Below, piece by piece: positions 33,950 to 43,231 of a DNA stretch of 64,000 nucleotides; the stretch's first letter is position 1; every line of letters starts with the position of its first letter. Origin of the DNA: Gemmatimonadaceae bacterium. Its GTDB lineage: Bacteria; Gemmatimonadota; Gemmatimonadetes; Gemmatimonadales; Gemmatimonadaceae. Both the position numbers and the translations under genes were made by a program. A model generated the notes under the pieces. It worked only from the letters and a program-made list of their open reading frames with translations. It was not told where the DNA came from and searched no databases. The stretch spans positions 670,240-734,239 of the forward strand of contig JABAQJ010000002.1 of the NCBI GenBank assembly GCA_019186945.1, given 5' to 3'.

Positions 33950-34202
33950 GACGAACCTCCGGAGTGCGGGGGGGAACCGGAACGGCCGATAACGCCTTCC
34001 GGGAGCGCATAGAATAGGGCTGCCTGCGCTTCGCTGTCCATGCCGGACGTATCGTGACGGCAGTCTCGGACGCGTCGATTGGAGGACACGAGAGCACATC
34101 GTTGGAGTGGCTTCGACCGTGCCCAAGAACCACGAGCCACGGTCCCAGAATCCCACTACGTGCATGGGCCTGGAGCCGACCGGTTCGGCGTTAGCAGCGC
34201 AA

Positions 34203-34982
34203 TCACCGTTCCGGCCGGACGATGAGACGCTGGCCGGCGGCAATGCGATCACTGGCAAGTCCATTCCATTGACGGAGTGAGTCGACGCTCGTGCCGTACC
34301 GTGCTGCGATCGTCGTCAACGCTTCACCCGGCCGGACAAGGTGCGTCACCGCGCGACGTGAGGCCTCGCTTGCGGCTTCCTCGGCCCGGCGTTCGGCGAC
34401 TGCGGCGGCCTCGCGTTCCGCCTGCCGCCGAGAGACGACCGCCAGGACGGCGTCCAGTCGGCTGCGATCGAGCGCCGCCACCGCATACGTTACGGTACCT
34501 CCAGCGACTGAGATCGTCACGCCGTTCATCGTGTTCAGGACCGCGCGCGTTCGAGCGATTGCCAGTGGGCGTTCGTAGGGCGCAATCAGGACATCGAGTT
34601 CCTGGGGTTCGGGCTCGCGCGGCAAGAGTTCGGCCGGCGGTATGCCGACGTAGAGCAGGCGTCGGTCGGTCGCTGCCAGCACGCCGTGCGTGACGCGGAA
34701 GTAGTCGAACCAGCGTCGCCGCTGCACGGCGACCCGCCGCTCGACAACCTCGCCGCGCTGGAGCATGTCCTCGATCTCGCGATTGGCGATTCGTGCGGAT
34801 CCCTCGGCGTCACCTCGATGGAGGAACAGGAGGACGGCGATCGCAACGACTGCGGCCACGACTGTGGCCACGCCCAAGGCGGTCCGGAGAGCGCTGCGTG
34901 TCCTGCGGGAACGGCCGAGCCGGCGTTCCGGGGATCGACGCGGCTGGCCGCCAGGTTGAACGCGGGCGTGCGCCGCGCGCAA
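34203..34982 (-). CDS. Single-TM protein with C-terminal LysM domain
   Basis: The 259-residue protein has a basic N-tail, a TM helix at about 35-54, a polar region with a helical Glu/Arg/Ala stretch (residues 190-212), and a LysM domain at about 213-259 (RPGEALTTIAARYGTSVDSL, then AAGQRLIVRPER). LysM binds peptidoglycan, so the protein probably tethers membrane and wall. The start is TTG at 34982, directly after GGGGAG and only 6 nt from the upstream stop, so it depends on coupling; an internal start is possible. The middle region (100-185) has a WFDYFRVTHGVLAATDRRL segment that I do not recognise. Confidence 0.75.
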   Translation of the reverse strand: MRAAHARVQPGGQPRRSPERRLGRSRRTRSALRTALGVATVVAAVVAIAVLLFLHRGDAEGSARIANREIEDMLQRGEVVERRVAVQRRRWFDYFRVTHGVLAATDRRLLYVGIPPAELLPREPEPQELDVLIAPYERPLAIARTRAVLNTMNGVTISVAGGTVTYAVAALDRSRLDAVLAVVSRRQAEREAAAVAERRAEEAASEASRRAVTHLVRPGEALTTIAARYGTSVDSLRQWNGLASDRIAAGQRLIVRPER

Positions 34983-34988
34983 CTCCCC

Positions 34989-35501
34989 TTATGCCGACGG
35001 CCGGCGGCGCGGCTGGCCGGCCTGCTCGCGCAATCGCGCGTCGCGCTCTGCCTTAAGGATCGAGTCGACCCTGGTTCGCTGACTCGGTTCGAGCCACGTC
35101 CACGCTTCGCCTCGCGCCACGTCATTGTTTGCCCGAATCGAATCGGCGAAAGGTGCCGAGAGCTTCTGGAAACGATCGAGCTTCTCGCGCTCCTTTTCGT
35201 TGGCCCTGGGGCTTGGCTCGACCTCGAGGCCCACGACGCCTCTGAGGGAGTCGAGTGACTTCACGTACGGAGCATTTTGAGCGCGGAGGCGCCGTCGCAG
35301 CGCCATCAGAGTGTCGCGCTGAGCGTCCGTGAGCTCGAGATCCTTGCTGTGCTCGATGAAGAAGGATATCGGCTCGCTGGCAGTGACTTCGAGCGTGGCC
35401 GCACCACGTCTTACGATGCGCACTGGCAGCGTCTGGGCGGACGCTTCGACGGCGAGTGGCAGCGCGACGATGGCGAGAACAACGAACTGGCAGTGCTTCA
35501 T
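34989..35501 (-). CDS. Periplasmic Spy/CpxP-like helical protein
   Basis: The 170-residue protein has a Sec signal peptide (MKHCQFVVLAIVALPLAVEA) and a mature part predicted mostly helical, with an LTDAQRDTLMALRRRLR segment like the LTxxQ motifs of Spy/CpxP proteins, and a second SQRTRVDSILKAE helix. Such proteins act as envelope chaperones or metal-stress factors. It is called at family-resemblance level only. The ATG at 35501 has a weak Shine-Dalgarno sequence. It overlaps nothing but is followed after 6 nt by the LysM gene and preceded by a 55-residue gene 104 bp away on the same strand. Confidence 0.6.
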   Translation of the reverse strand: MKHCQFVVLAIVALPLAVEASAQTLPVRIVRRGAATLEVTASEPISFFIEHSKDLELTDAQRDTLMALRRRLRAQNAPYVKSLDSLRGVVGLEVEPSPRANEKEREKLDRFQKLSAPFADSIRANNDVARGEAWTWLEPSQRTRVDSILKAERDARLREQAGQPRRRPSA

Positions 35502-35605
35502 GCTACTGTGTCTCGTGCTTGTGGTCGCGACGGGGCCGATGGACCCCCGGGTGCTGGGTACACTTGCACCCGCGCGCCGCGTCCTCCCGGCGCTCACAAT
35601 CGCGT

Positions 35606-35773
35606 CTAGTGCGATTCTGCCTTCGCTGCCGGAGCGGTCACGTCGTTGGGTGAACGAAACGTGTACTTCTTGAATACACCTGCCCCGACGTAGAGCCCTA
35701 TCGCGAGCAGCGTAATGAATGCCGCGACACCCCAGCCTTGGGAGAAGTTGCCCTCGATCCGACGGTTCGCCAT
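35606..35773 (-). CDS. 55-residue single-TM protein
   Basis: This gene starts at ATG 35773, preceded by GAGGA 6 nt upstream, and ends at TAG 35608-35606. The product begins MANRRIEGNFSQGWGV and has one hydrophobic helix (about residues 14-33, AAFITLLAIGLYVGAGVF), then a short positively charged tail, KKYTFRSPN. It is an inner-membrane microprotein candidate placed between the thioredoxin-like gene and the Spy-like gene on the same strand. I recognise no family. The good ribosome-binding site and clean membrane profile argue that it is real. Confidence 0.72.
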   Translation of the reverse strand: MANRRIEGNFSQGWGVAAFITLLAIGLYVGAGVFKKYTFRSPNDVTAPAAKAESH

Positions 35774-35827
35774 GCGCTGTCCTCGTTGGTCCGTTGAGCG
35801 CCCCAGTGGCGGGGGCGGGGAGAAAAG

Positions 35828-36406
35828 TTAATGCGCGGCGGGAAGGTCGGCACCCCTTTCCCCATCGACTCGACCCCTGGCAGCCTGCTCCAGCACCGAC
35901 AGCACCTCATCGAGCGTCGTCGCTCCTCGATCGCGCGCATACCACTGGCGCGTGGTCCGGTATCGTACATCGCGGGGGAGGCCCAGGCCCTCCGAGAGGA
36001 CCCAGGACTGCAGCGGGGCCGGCCGCGGGCCCCAGCGTCCCCGCTCGACGAAGCGTTCGTCCAGAACCATGACGATCGGGATCGATCGCGTGCCATTGGT
36101 CAGGTGCGCGTTCATGACATCCGGATTCAGGTCGCGGCTCAGAATGCGCAGGTCGAGCGACGGTATCTGCTCGACGAGACGGGCGATGAGCGGGATCGTG
36201 TTGACTGCGTCGCCACACCAATCCTCGCTCAGCACCAACAGGTGCCACTGGCCCGGAACCGCCTTGGCACGCTCGACAAGTCCCACCGGCACCGTCGGCG
36301 TTCGATACAGGCCGTTCCAGAGTTCTGCGTTCCTTTGCGCTAGAGCGACATACGACGCGAAGTCGGCAGCCGCCAGGTAACGCTCCGGCGCGAACGAGAA
36401 CGCCAT
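35828..36406 (-). CDS. Thioredoxin-family protein with WCGD motif
   Basis: The 192-residue protein is a thioredoxin-fold member: LLVLSEDWCGDAVNTIPLIA carries an ExWCGDxxN motif rather than CxxC, so it has a single active-site Cys and probably a non-reductase role. A beta-alpha unit follows (LDLRILSRDLNPDVM, then SIPIVMVLDERF). Proteins of this Thioredoxin_9-like group are widespread but uncharacterised. It has no signal peptide. The ATG at 36406 lies 1 nt after the M28 stop, so the genes are coupled. It sits in the DUF2490-M28-thioredoxin-microprotein-Spy-LysM gene run. Confidence 0.78.
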   Translation of the reverse strand: MAFSFAPERYLAAADFASYVALAQRNAELWNGLYRTPTVPVGLVERAKAVPGQWHLLVLSEDWCGDAVNTIPLIARLVEQIPSLDLRILSRDLNPDVMNAHLTNGTRSIPIVMVLDERFVERGRWGPRPAPLQSWVLSEGLGLPRDVRYRTTRQWYARDRGATTLDEVLSVLEQAARGRVDGERGADLPAAH

Positions 36407-36407
36407 G

Positions 36408-38207
36408 CTAGCGGCCAGAGAGTCGGTTCACGCGCTCCCGTGCCGCCAACTCGACTCGAGCACTGGCGGCATCGATCTCGCCTTTCGTCAGCTCGGACGA
36501 CCCGCCAATCTCGATGTCCGCCGCCATGCGAATGCCGTCGCGGTAGTACGAACCCCACGCGGAGACGATGGCCGCCTCGTCAGCCGGCTTCGCTCCGCCG
36601 GCGATCGCCTGCAGCGACAGAGCCGTTTCCGTCTCCAGTCGCTGCAGCGCGGTCTGTTCCACATCACGCACGATCGCGCGAGCGACCGCACCGTCGGCAG
36701 ATGCGAGCGTCAGCACGGATACCAGGGCGCACGTCCCCACATTCGCCAGTGTGGTCGCCGACACCTTGTCGATCCGGTCCTGGTCGGTGTGGTAGAAGGT
36801 ATCCGTGAAGTGCCACAAGAGCAGGCCTGGTTTCTGCGCGCGCAGGAATGGCACGTGATCGCTTCCACCCTCGTAGGGGTTCGCATTCACCGTCCAGTTC
36901 GCGTAACGGCCTTGCTCTCTGCACCGATTGATGACGAAATCGTTGTAGTAGTGCGGGCGAACGTCCTTGAGCGCGAGCGGCGATCCTCCCCATTCCGTGT
37001 GTTTGTCTTCTCCGCGCGTCCAGACGGCGGACGGATCGGGCATCTTCTCGATGAGGAACGTTCCTCCGGTCACTGCGGTGTTTTCTCCTACCATGTCGAG
37101 GCTCATCCCCCAACGCACATCGCGCATGCGTTCGGGGTTCTGCTCCAGATAGCGTTGCGGCGCCTGAATCTCGTTCCCCCAAATCATGGTGACCGTGCGA
37201 CCCGGATCCACGCGACCGTCGCGAACGAGCGACGCCAGCACGCGCGCCATCTCTGCCTGAGCTCCGACGCCAGAGGCATTGTCGTTGGCGCCTGGCTCCT
37301 GCACGTGCGCGCTGAGCACGAAACGCTCGGCCGGTCTCGTGCTCCCACGGACCTCCGCGATTACCGTGCGTTCCACCGACTCCCAGCTGCGGGCGGCAGT
37401 CATTACCCGCACACGGACCGGGCCCCGCGCCAGAGCGGCACGCAACCGGTCACGGGCTTCGCGCGAGAGCAGGATGCCAAAGCTCCGGCGCGACGTGTCG
37501 TACGGGATCCCCGTGAACTGAATGGAGGTCCGATGCGTCTCTGGCTGCGTGTAGGCCGGCAGATTGTAGGACAGGATGCCTAACGCGTCGCGGCGTTGCA
37601 CGGCGATCTGGAACAGGCGGGCCGCCGGCACATCGGCGAGTACGATCTTCCCGGTCAGATCCGAAGGAGTGCGCAGCGTGTCCGCAAGTGACTCCCACAA
37701 GACTACCTCCGCCTCCACTCCCGAAGGCGGAGTACTGAACGACTGCATCGCGAGCATGTTGCGATTCGTCGCGAACGTGAGCAGTGGCACGGCATCGCCA
37801 ACGATCGTCAGGCGTGCGCTGTCAGGCTCCCACGTGGGAGCCCGGAGTGGATAACGTTCGACGCGGTACGTCAGGCGCGACGCCGCCGCCGACCCTTCCT
37901 CCACGTAGCCGCTCGCTCGAAGCGCCTGCACGACGCGGTCGATGCTCTCATCGAAGCCACGATTCCCCGGAAGGCGCCAGCGGCTTTCGACGAAGGCCAC
38001 GATTGCCCGTGCCGAGTCGCCGTCGATGCGCGGCCGGATCGCCTCGAAGAGACGCTGGGCGAGGGGAATCGTCGACCTTGCGTCGCCCGGGATCTGCGCC
38101 GCGATAGCGACGGATGGCATCGAGACCAGCAGCAGGATCTTCGAGTTACGCACCAGCACCCGCGACGCGGCCCGTCGGGCGCTATTCAGACATCGGCACA
38201 GTGACAC
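36408..38207 (-). CDS. M28-family zinc aminopeptidase, exported
   Basis: The 599-residue protein has an N-terminal hydrophobic export segment (KILLLVSMPSVAIAAQ), a PA-like insertion before the catalytic domain, and M28 features: SAHVQEPGANDNASGVGA with the first zinc His/Asp, MIWGNE with the catalytic Glu, SLDMVGEN with a further Asp, and GGSDHVPFLRA with the last His. It should remove N-terminal residues or process dipeptides in the periplasm. GTG at 38207 is chosen because the upstream DUF2490 stop lies 1 nt away; GTG 38153 gives a shorter but also plausible signal. It is tightly coupled to the following thioredoxin gene. Confidence 0.82.
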   Translation of the reverse strand: MSLCRCLNSARRAASRVLVRNSKILLLVSMPSVAIAAQIPGDARSTIPLAQRLFEAIRPRIDGDSARAIVAFVESRWRLPGNRGFDESIDRVVQALRASGYVEEGSAAASRLTYRVERYPLRAPTWEPDSARLTIVGDAVPLLTFATNRNMLAMQSFSTPPSGVEAEVVLWESLADTLRTPSDLTGKIVLADVPAARLFQIAVQRRDALGILSYNLPAYTQPETHRTSIQFTGIPYDTSRRSFGILLSREARDRLRAALARGPVRVRVMTAARSWESVERTVIAEVRGSTRPAERFVLSAHVQEPGANDNASGVGAQAEMARVLASLVRDGRVDPGRTVTMIWGNEIQAPQRYLEQNPERMRDVRWGMSLDMVGENTAVTGGTFLIEKMPDPSAVWTRGEDKHTEWGGSPLALKDVRPHYYNDFVINRCREQGRYANWTVNANPYEGGSDHVPFLRAQKPGLLLWHFTDTFYHTDQDRIDKVSATTLANVGTCALVSVLTLASADGAVARAIVRDVEQTALQRLETETALSLQAIAGGAKPADEAAIVSAWGSYYRDGIRMAADIEIGGSSELTKGEIDAASARVELAARERVNRLSGR

Positions 38208-38208
38208 G

Positions 38209-38973
38209 TCAGGCCTGCTTGTCCTTGAAGGAGAAACTCGTAAACAGAGAGAAGGTCAGCGTGTGGTTGTCCTCGAGCCGCCGTCCGTCGGACTTGAGCG
38301 ACAACTGCTCGAGATAGCCCGCCTCCAGGCGAAGGGACTTGCCGACACGGTACCCGAAGGAGATCGCGGCGCGATTCTGGTCGAAGATATTGTATTGCAC
38401 GTTCGATCCGAACGCGATCAGCAGTTCATTAGCGCCGCTGACATACCACTCGCCGTCGTCGAGCGTCGCCCCCTCCAGGGGCACGGTGGCCCGTATCTGG
38501 TACCGGAACCTGTTCACGCGCACCCAGTCCGAGACCGCATCGTCGGGCAGTTCCTTCTTCCCCTGCCAGCGCTGTTCGACGCGATATCGATGTGAGAGCC
38601 CGACGCGACCCACGCTGTGTGTCAGCTGCAACTGCTCCCACAGGCGGCGTTCCGGCGTCCGATAGGCAATCGGCATTTCACCGTACGGCCACGTCTCGGA
38701 TCGGCTGACGCCAACGGCGATCTTCACGGCTGGCGTGATCTCGTAGGTGATGCCACCGCGAGCGAACGCGGCGTACATCTCGCGAACCGGACCCGATCGA
38801 CGGATGGATACGTCGTATATCGCACCCCACCGTCCGGCGGTCTCCAGCTCCCCGTAGTACGTGAACCAGGCATTGAAGTTGTCTGCCGTCCGCCGCAATT
38901 GGGCATGCGCTGGTGCGGCGGCGAACGCGCTGGCGAGCAGCAGGCTGGTCAGGCGGCGAAGCTGCACGAGCAT
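38209..38973 (-). CDS. DUF2490 outer-membrane protein
   Basis: The 254-residue protein has a signal peptide (MLVQLRRLTSLLLASAFAAA) and a mature chain of amphipathic strands rich in RYR and WYVSGANELLIAF motifs, matching the DUF2490 beta-barrel family. The ATG at 38973 is preceded closely by GGGAG. It is the first gene of the run down to 34203 and is divergent from PPK2 across 143 bp that should carry both promoters. Function is unknown; DUF2490 proteins are thought to be outer-membrane channels or structural barrels. Confidence 0.8.
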   Translation of the reverse strand: MLVQLRRLTSLLLASAFAAAPAHAQLRRTADNFNAWFTYYGELETAGRWGAIYDVSIRRSGPVREMYAAFARGGITYEITPAVKIAVGVSRSETWPYGEMPIAYRTPERRLWEQLQLTHSVGRVGLSHRYRVEQRWQGKKELPDDAVSDWVRVNRFRYQIRATVPLEGATLDDGEWYVSGANELLIAFGSNVQYNIFDQNRAAISFGYRVGKSLRLEAGYLEQLSLKSDGRRLEDNHTLTFSLFTSFSFKDKQA

Positions 38974-39116
38974 TCTCCCGATGTGACGTGAGTGTAATTG
39001 ACGGCGCCCCGGCTCACGCCACGATCGCCCCTCCTGCCGGCGCGGCGCGCACCGCATAATCTGGCACGCCGCGACGAAGCGCGGCACCGGTCTTCACCCT
39101 CCGTTCGAGCCACCCC

Positions 39117-39920
39117 ATGCTCGTTCCCGTCGATCCCCGAAAGCCGCTCTCCCTCACAGATGCCGACGCGCGGCCACCCAGGTTCACGCCGAAGGGCGAT
39201 GAACTCCACGAACGACTCGATCGCGCCGTCTCCGAACTGGGCGATCTGCAGGAAGTGATCTACGCCGATCGTCGCTTCGCGATCCTGGTGATTCTCCAGG
39301 GCCGCGATGCATCGGGAAAGGACGGCACCATCAAGCACGTCTTCAACGCCTGCAACCCGCAGGGATGTCGCGTGAAGAGCTTCAAGGCTCCGACAGCCGA
39401 AGAGCTGTCGCACGACTATCTGTGGCGCGTGCATCACGCGATTCCTGAGCGGGGCATGATCGGCATCTTCAATCGCTCGCACTACGAAGACGTGATCGTC
39501 ACCCGTGTGAAAGGGCTTGTGCCACGAAAGATCTGGGAGGCTCGCTACGAACAGATCAACGCGTTCGAGCGGCACCTGACGGAGAACAGCGTGGTGATCC
39601 TTAAGTTCTTCCTGCACGTCTCGCGGGACGAGCAGGCCGAGCAGTTGCGCGAGCGGCTGACGGACCCGACCAAGAACTGGAAGTTTCGCGCTGGCGACCT
39701 GGAGGATCGCAAGTTGTGGAAGGACTACACCGTCGCGTACCGGGACGCACTGAGGAAGTGCAGCACGCGCTGGGCACCCTGGTACGTGGTCCCCGCCGAC
39801 CACAATCCCACGCGCAACCTGCTGGTCACCGAAACGATCAACGCCCGACTGCGGAAGTTGAAGCTGCACTACCCGCGCGCTGCCCAGGAGGTCCTGGACC
39901 TGGTGCATACGATCCGGTAG
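39117..39920 (+). CDS. ppk2: Polyphosphate kinase 2 family protein
   Basis: The 267-residue protein has the single-domain PPK2 layout: Walker A GRDASGKDG at 62-70, Walker B region FNRSHYED at 118-125, and a lid segment with GLVPRKIWEARYEQINAFE. It uses polyphosphate to phosphorylate nucleotides (AMP, ADP or GDP) or the reverse. The class, and hence the nucleotide, cannot be fixed from sequence alone. The ATG at 39117 has no strong Shine-Dalgarno sequence. It is followed after 101 bp by a caspase-like gene on the same strand, probably a separate unit. Confidence 0.92.
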   Translation: MLVPVDPRKPLSLTDADARPPRFTPKGDELHERLDRAVSELGDLQEVIYADRRFAILVILQGRDASGKDGTIKHVFNACNPQGCRVKSFKAPTAEELSHDYLWRVHHAIPERGMIGIFNRSHYEDVIVTRVKGLVPRKIWEARYEQINAFERHLTENSVVILKFFLHVSRDEQAEQLRERLTDPTKNWKFRAGDLEDRKLWKDYTVAYRDALRKCSTRWAPWYVVPADHNPTRNLLVTETINARLRKLKLHYPRAAQEVLDLVHTIR

Positions 39921-40021
39921 TCGATTCCGGCGCCACCGCCACGACTCGACGAGGCAACGCGCCGGCGAGCGGGCAATGGTCCGCGCAAGGCGTGCCGCGT
40001 GACTCCGGATACTCGTCCTGC

Positions 40022-42184
40022 ATGGAGGCTTCGTCACGACTCCTGCTCGCGCTTTCAATGCCGCTCGTCCGCGCCCTTGCCGCCGTCCTGCTCGCCCTGC
40101 CCGCCGTCGGCGGCCGGGCCCAGGCGCCGAGTGCACCGTCGGGCGCCCGGTTCGGGATCGGCGACAGCCGGGACCGCGTGCGCGCTATCCAGGGTCGGCC
40201 CCTGGTCATCGAGCGCCTTGCCTCGCTGGGCAGCGAGACGTGGAGTTGGCGATCGGCGACCGTTCGTTTCGCTCCGGAGAGCGGCATAGTGATTGGGTGG
40301 CACGACTCTCAGCGCGAACTCAAGGTTCGTGCACGGTCTGGCGGCGTTCCTACCGCCAACAGGCAACTCGCACTGGGAAGCTCCGCCGCCGACGTCCTGC
40401 GATTGCTGGGACAGCCGGTCGCTGCTGCCCTGTCCGGCGACCGCGAGATCTGGAGCTACTTCGGTGCCCGGGCGACGATCGCGATCGACAGCTCACGGCG
40501 GACAGTCGTCGCGTGGCGGGATCCCGACAGGCACATGCCGGCGGTGGAGTCCGATCGCGACGCCGCGGAACGCGCGCCGCTGACAGGCCGCGACGATCGG
40601 CAGCGGACACCGCGCGGAGTTCCGGTCCTCGATATCGCCGTGGCCCTTCGCGACACTGCCGCTGCCACGCGAGCCGCCGGAGCGTTAAACGTGTTGCTGC
40701 TGACGATAACCAACCGCGGCGACGGCTCGGCGCTCACCGTGGTGCCCTATGCCCTCGTTTCACCCGTCGGTGGCGCTGGCGCCCACGCGATCCGGACGGC
40801 GCCGATCGCCAGCATCCTTCCCGGTCAATCCGTGACGCGCGAGGCAGAGATCCGGTTTCCCGCCTCTCTGTCGAGCGACAGGGTCGTACTGCGGGCCGGC
40901 GCCAACGAGCAGAACGGATATGGCGTTGCACCCGAAGTGCGCATCGAACTGCCAGTCGTACCCTCGCATGCGCCACGACTGGTTGCGATCGGCATAGAGC
41001 AGGACGACCAGTCCGGAGACGGTCGCGTGTCGCCACGCGAAGCAGTCGACCTGCGCGTGCGACTCGTGAACGTCGGCGCCGGCGATCTCTCCGGAGCCAG
41101 CGCACTGCTCTCGTTAGGTCGCGACGTGTTTGCCGCCGCCGGCACGCCATCGCGGCTCGAACTCCCGCGCATGCGGCCCGGCGACTCCGCGGACGTCAAT
41201 TTCTCCGTGTACACGAATGCGCGGGCCGAATCGGTCAGCGTGCGTGTGCGCATAAACGATGCGGCGGGCCGTGAAGTCCTGGGCGTCGGCGTCCCGTTGC
41301 GCCTCACGGGAAGGACGGCCCCGACGGGCGACGTGCGCACCCCGACCGGTCGCGCACCGGCTGACAGCGACGAAGTGGACGCACCGTTCCGAAGCCGCGC
41401 TCCGATCAATCCGGATGCCGTCGCCGTCGTCTTCGGCGTCGACTATTACCGATCGCTGCCTAGGGCCAGGTTCGCCGCCCGCGACGCGGCAACGATGCGG
41501 CAATACGTGACTGGCGTCTTCGGTGTGCCGAACGACGGCGATCACCTCCTGCTGCGAATGGACGGCGACGCGACGCTGGGCGAGTTCCGCCGAGTGTTCG
41601 GTGAGGCCGGGTGGCTGACCCGACGCGTCCGGCCGCAGAGCGACGTCATCGTGTACTTCGCCGGACACGGAGCGTCCGACAGCAACGGCACTCCACTCCT
41701 CCTCCCCTTCGACGCCGACGTCAACTATCTGCACGAAACAGCGGTGCAACTGATGGAGCTGTATGCCGCCCTCGCCAAGCTTCCCGCCCGGCGCATCGTC
41801 GTCATGATCGATGCCTGCTTCTCCGGCGTGTCTCGCGGCGGCGTCAGCCTGTCGCCGGGAGCGCGTCCGATCGTCGTTTCGATAGAACACCCGGCACTCC
41901 TGCGGTCCGGGATGGCCGTCTTCGCCGCCGCGCAAGGTGCGCAAATGGCGAACGAACTGCCGGAGCGACAGCACGGACTCTTCAGCTATCAACTCTTCCG
42001 CGCGCTGCGCGGCGAGTCCGACGCCAACGAGGACAGTATCCTCACCGTCGACGAGATAGATAGGTTCGTGACACGGGAAACGCGGATCGCAGCCAGCCGT
42101 CGCGATCGGGAGCAGATCCCTCTCGCGATCGCACGCGACCGATCGCTCCCGATCGCTCGGCTGCTGTCGGCTGCGAAGCCATGA
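40022..42184 (+). CDS. Exported caspase-like (C14) protease with repeat and CARDB-like domains
   Basis: The 720-residue protein has a signal peptide (residues about 1-33), two small BamE/SmpA-like repeats (45-105 and 115-168, each with a W and a DxRD or SAAD start), two Ig/CARDB-like segments (200-310 and 318-430), and a caspase-hemoglobinase fold domain (463-720) with catalytic His549 (YFAGHGA) and Cys599 (MIDACFSG). It should be a secreted cysteine protease. The start may be ATG 40022 or 40058. The stop overlaps the next gene by 4 bp. The caspase domain is confident; the N-terminal module names are by pattern only. It is unusual for its length and export. Confidence 0.8.
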   Translation: MEASSRLLLALSMPLVRALAAVLLALPAVGGRAQAPSAPSGARFGIGDSRDRVRAIQGRPLVIERLASLGSETWSWRSATVRFAPESGIVIGWHDSQRELKVRARSGGVPTANRQLALGSSAADVLRLLGQPVAAALSGDREIWSYFGARATIAIDSSRRTVVAWRDPDRHMPAVESDRDAAERAPLTGRDDRQRTPRGVPVLDIAVALRDTAAATRAAGALNVLLLTITNRGDGSALTVVPYALVSPVGGAGAHAIRTAPIASILPGQSVTREAEIRFPASLSSDRVVLRAGANEQNGYGVAPEVRIELPVVPSHAPRLVAIGIEQDDQSGDGRVSPREAVDLRVRLVNVGAGDLSGASALLSLGRDVFAAAGTPSRLELPRMRPGDSADVNFSVYTNARAESVSVRVRINDAAGREVLGVGVPLRLTGRTAPTGDVRTPTGRAPADSDEVDAPFRSRAPINPDAVAVVFGVDYYRSLPRARFAARDAATMRQYVTGVFGVPNDGDHLLLRMDGDATLGEFRRVFGEAGWLTRRVRPQSDVIVYFAGHGASDSNGTPLLLPFDADVNYLHETAVQLMELYAALAKLPARRIVVMIDACFSGVSRGGVSLSPGARPIVVSIEHPALLRSGMAVFAAAQGAQMANELPERQHGLFSYQLFRALRGESDANEDSILTVDEIDRFVTRETRIAASRRDREQIPLAIARDRSLPIARLLSAAKP

Positions 42185-43125
42185 CACTTCCCCGGTCCGT
42201 TCCTGCGCTGCCCCTGACACGGCGGGTAGCCGCCGCCGAGCGCCCGACAGCGAGGAAGCAGATTGCACCGCTATTTCCAGCCGGGCTGGCAGCGGCGCTC
42301 GTTTTCTTCGGCTGTCTTGCCATTCCGCTGCGCGTCGGCGCACAGCGGATCGCGACGGATACCGTCACCGTGGAGTACAGAGCGCTCATGACCCCTGACG
42401 TGACTCAACAGCTCGTCAGACGCAAGGCACTGGAGGGCGCACTGGCGGAAGCCGTACGTCGGCTTGGCGGCATCCAGGTTCAGTCCGGCACGCTGTTCAG
42501 GAAAGAAGAGCGACAGGGAGCAGTGCGCGACGATTTCGTCTCGGTCGTTCAGTTGGAGTCGCGCGGGCGAGTGGTGGACTACGAGGTGCTCGACGAAGAG
42601 TGGATCTCGACCCGCCACCAGGATATCGGTCCGCAAGTGTACCTGAGACTCCGCCTGCGGGCGGCCGTCGCACACGAGACTGGCGAACCGGATGCGTCGT
42701 TTCGACTCGACCTCGCGCTCAACGCCAGTTCGCTGATGGTGCGTTCGGATCGCCCAGCGGAGAACGATGAACTCATCGCAACCGTCAGATCCACCCAGGA
42801 TGCCGCGCTCACTCTCGTCGTTGTTGCGGACGATTCGGTGACTGTGCTCTTCCCCAACAGCTACGTCTCAGAGGCACCGATTCGGGCCGATGAGTCGCAG
42901 CGCTTCCCCGCCGACGACTGGCGAAACCAGGGCCTGCGACTTCGCGCCGCTCTGCCCCACGGACTGGCAGCTCGTCGTGAAGTGGTGATGGCCGTGGCCG
43001 TTCGGGGCAATGTGGCACCGTTCGTGGGAAGCAGTGCGATGGACCTGCAGCGCTGGCTGGCTGCGATCCCGCTCGAGCGGCGAGCCATCGCGACCGCGGT
43101 TGTGGAAGTCCGGCGGACACCGTAA
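42181..43125 (+). CDS. FlgT-like/DUF4384-type envelope protein
   Basis: The 314-residue protein has an export signal (about 20-54), an N-terminal region reading VEYRALMTPDVTQQL and ALAEAVRRLGGIQV that resembles the FlgT/LPP20 N-domain, and a C-terminal DUF4384-like domain with SVTVLFPNSYVSEAPIRAD and REVVMAVAVRGNVAP. DUF4384 proteins are often encoded with caspase-like proteins, and here the gene overlaps the caspase gene by 4 bp (ATGA). This suggests that the two work together in the periplasm. No enzymatic motif is visible. The assignment of both halves is by resemblance, so the name is tentative. Confidence 0.72.
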   Translation: MTLPRSVPALPLTRRVAAAERPTARKQIAPLFPAGLAAALVFFGCLAIPLRVGAQRIATDTVTVEYRALMTPDVTQQLVRRKALEGALAEAVRRLGGIQVQSGTLFRKEERQGAVRDDFVSVVQLESRGRVVDYEVLDEEWISTRHQDIGPQVYLRLRLRAAVAHETGEPDASFRLDLALNASSLMVRSDRPAENDELIATVRSTQDAALTLVVVADDSVTVLFPNSYVSEAPIRADESQRFPADDWRNQGLRLRAALPHGLAARREVVMAVAVRGNVAPFVGSSAMDLQRWLAAIPLERRAIATAVVEVRRTP

Positions 43126-43231
43126 GCGGCAGGTCGCGCCGAACCGGCCCTCCCGACCGGGCTCCGGCGCGTCTCAAGTCCGCATGCGCGTGTGCCGATG
43201 CTTTGAGTGATATCCTTGTCCAAGGGCTTCG

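Noticed and set aside
39716..40021. Extended start of the caspase-like protein inside ppk2
   Set aside because: The upstream frame overlaps the PPK2 coding region and lacks a signal peptide; ATG 40022 gives a good one.
43136..43170. Hairpin between the DUF4384-type and LPP20 genes
   Set aside because: Only a 6-bp outer stem with poor inner pairing; not enough to call a terminator.
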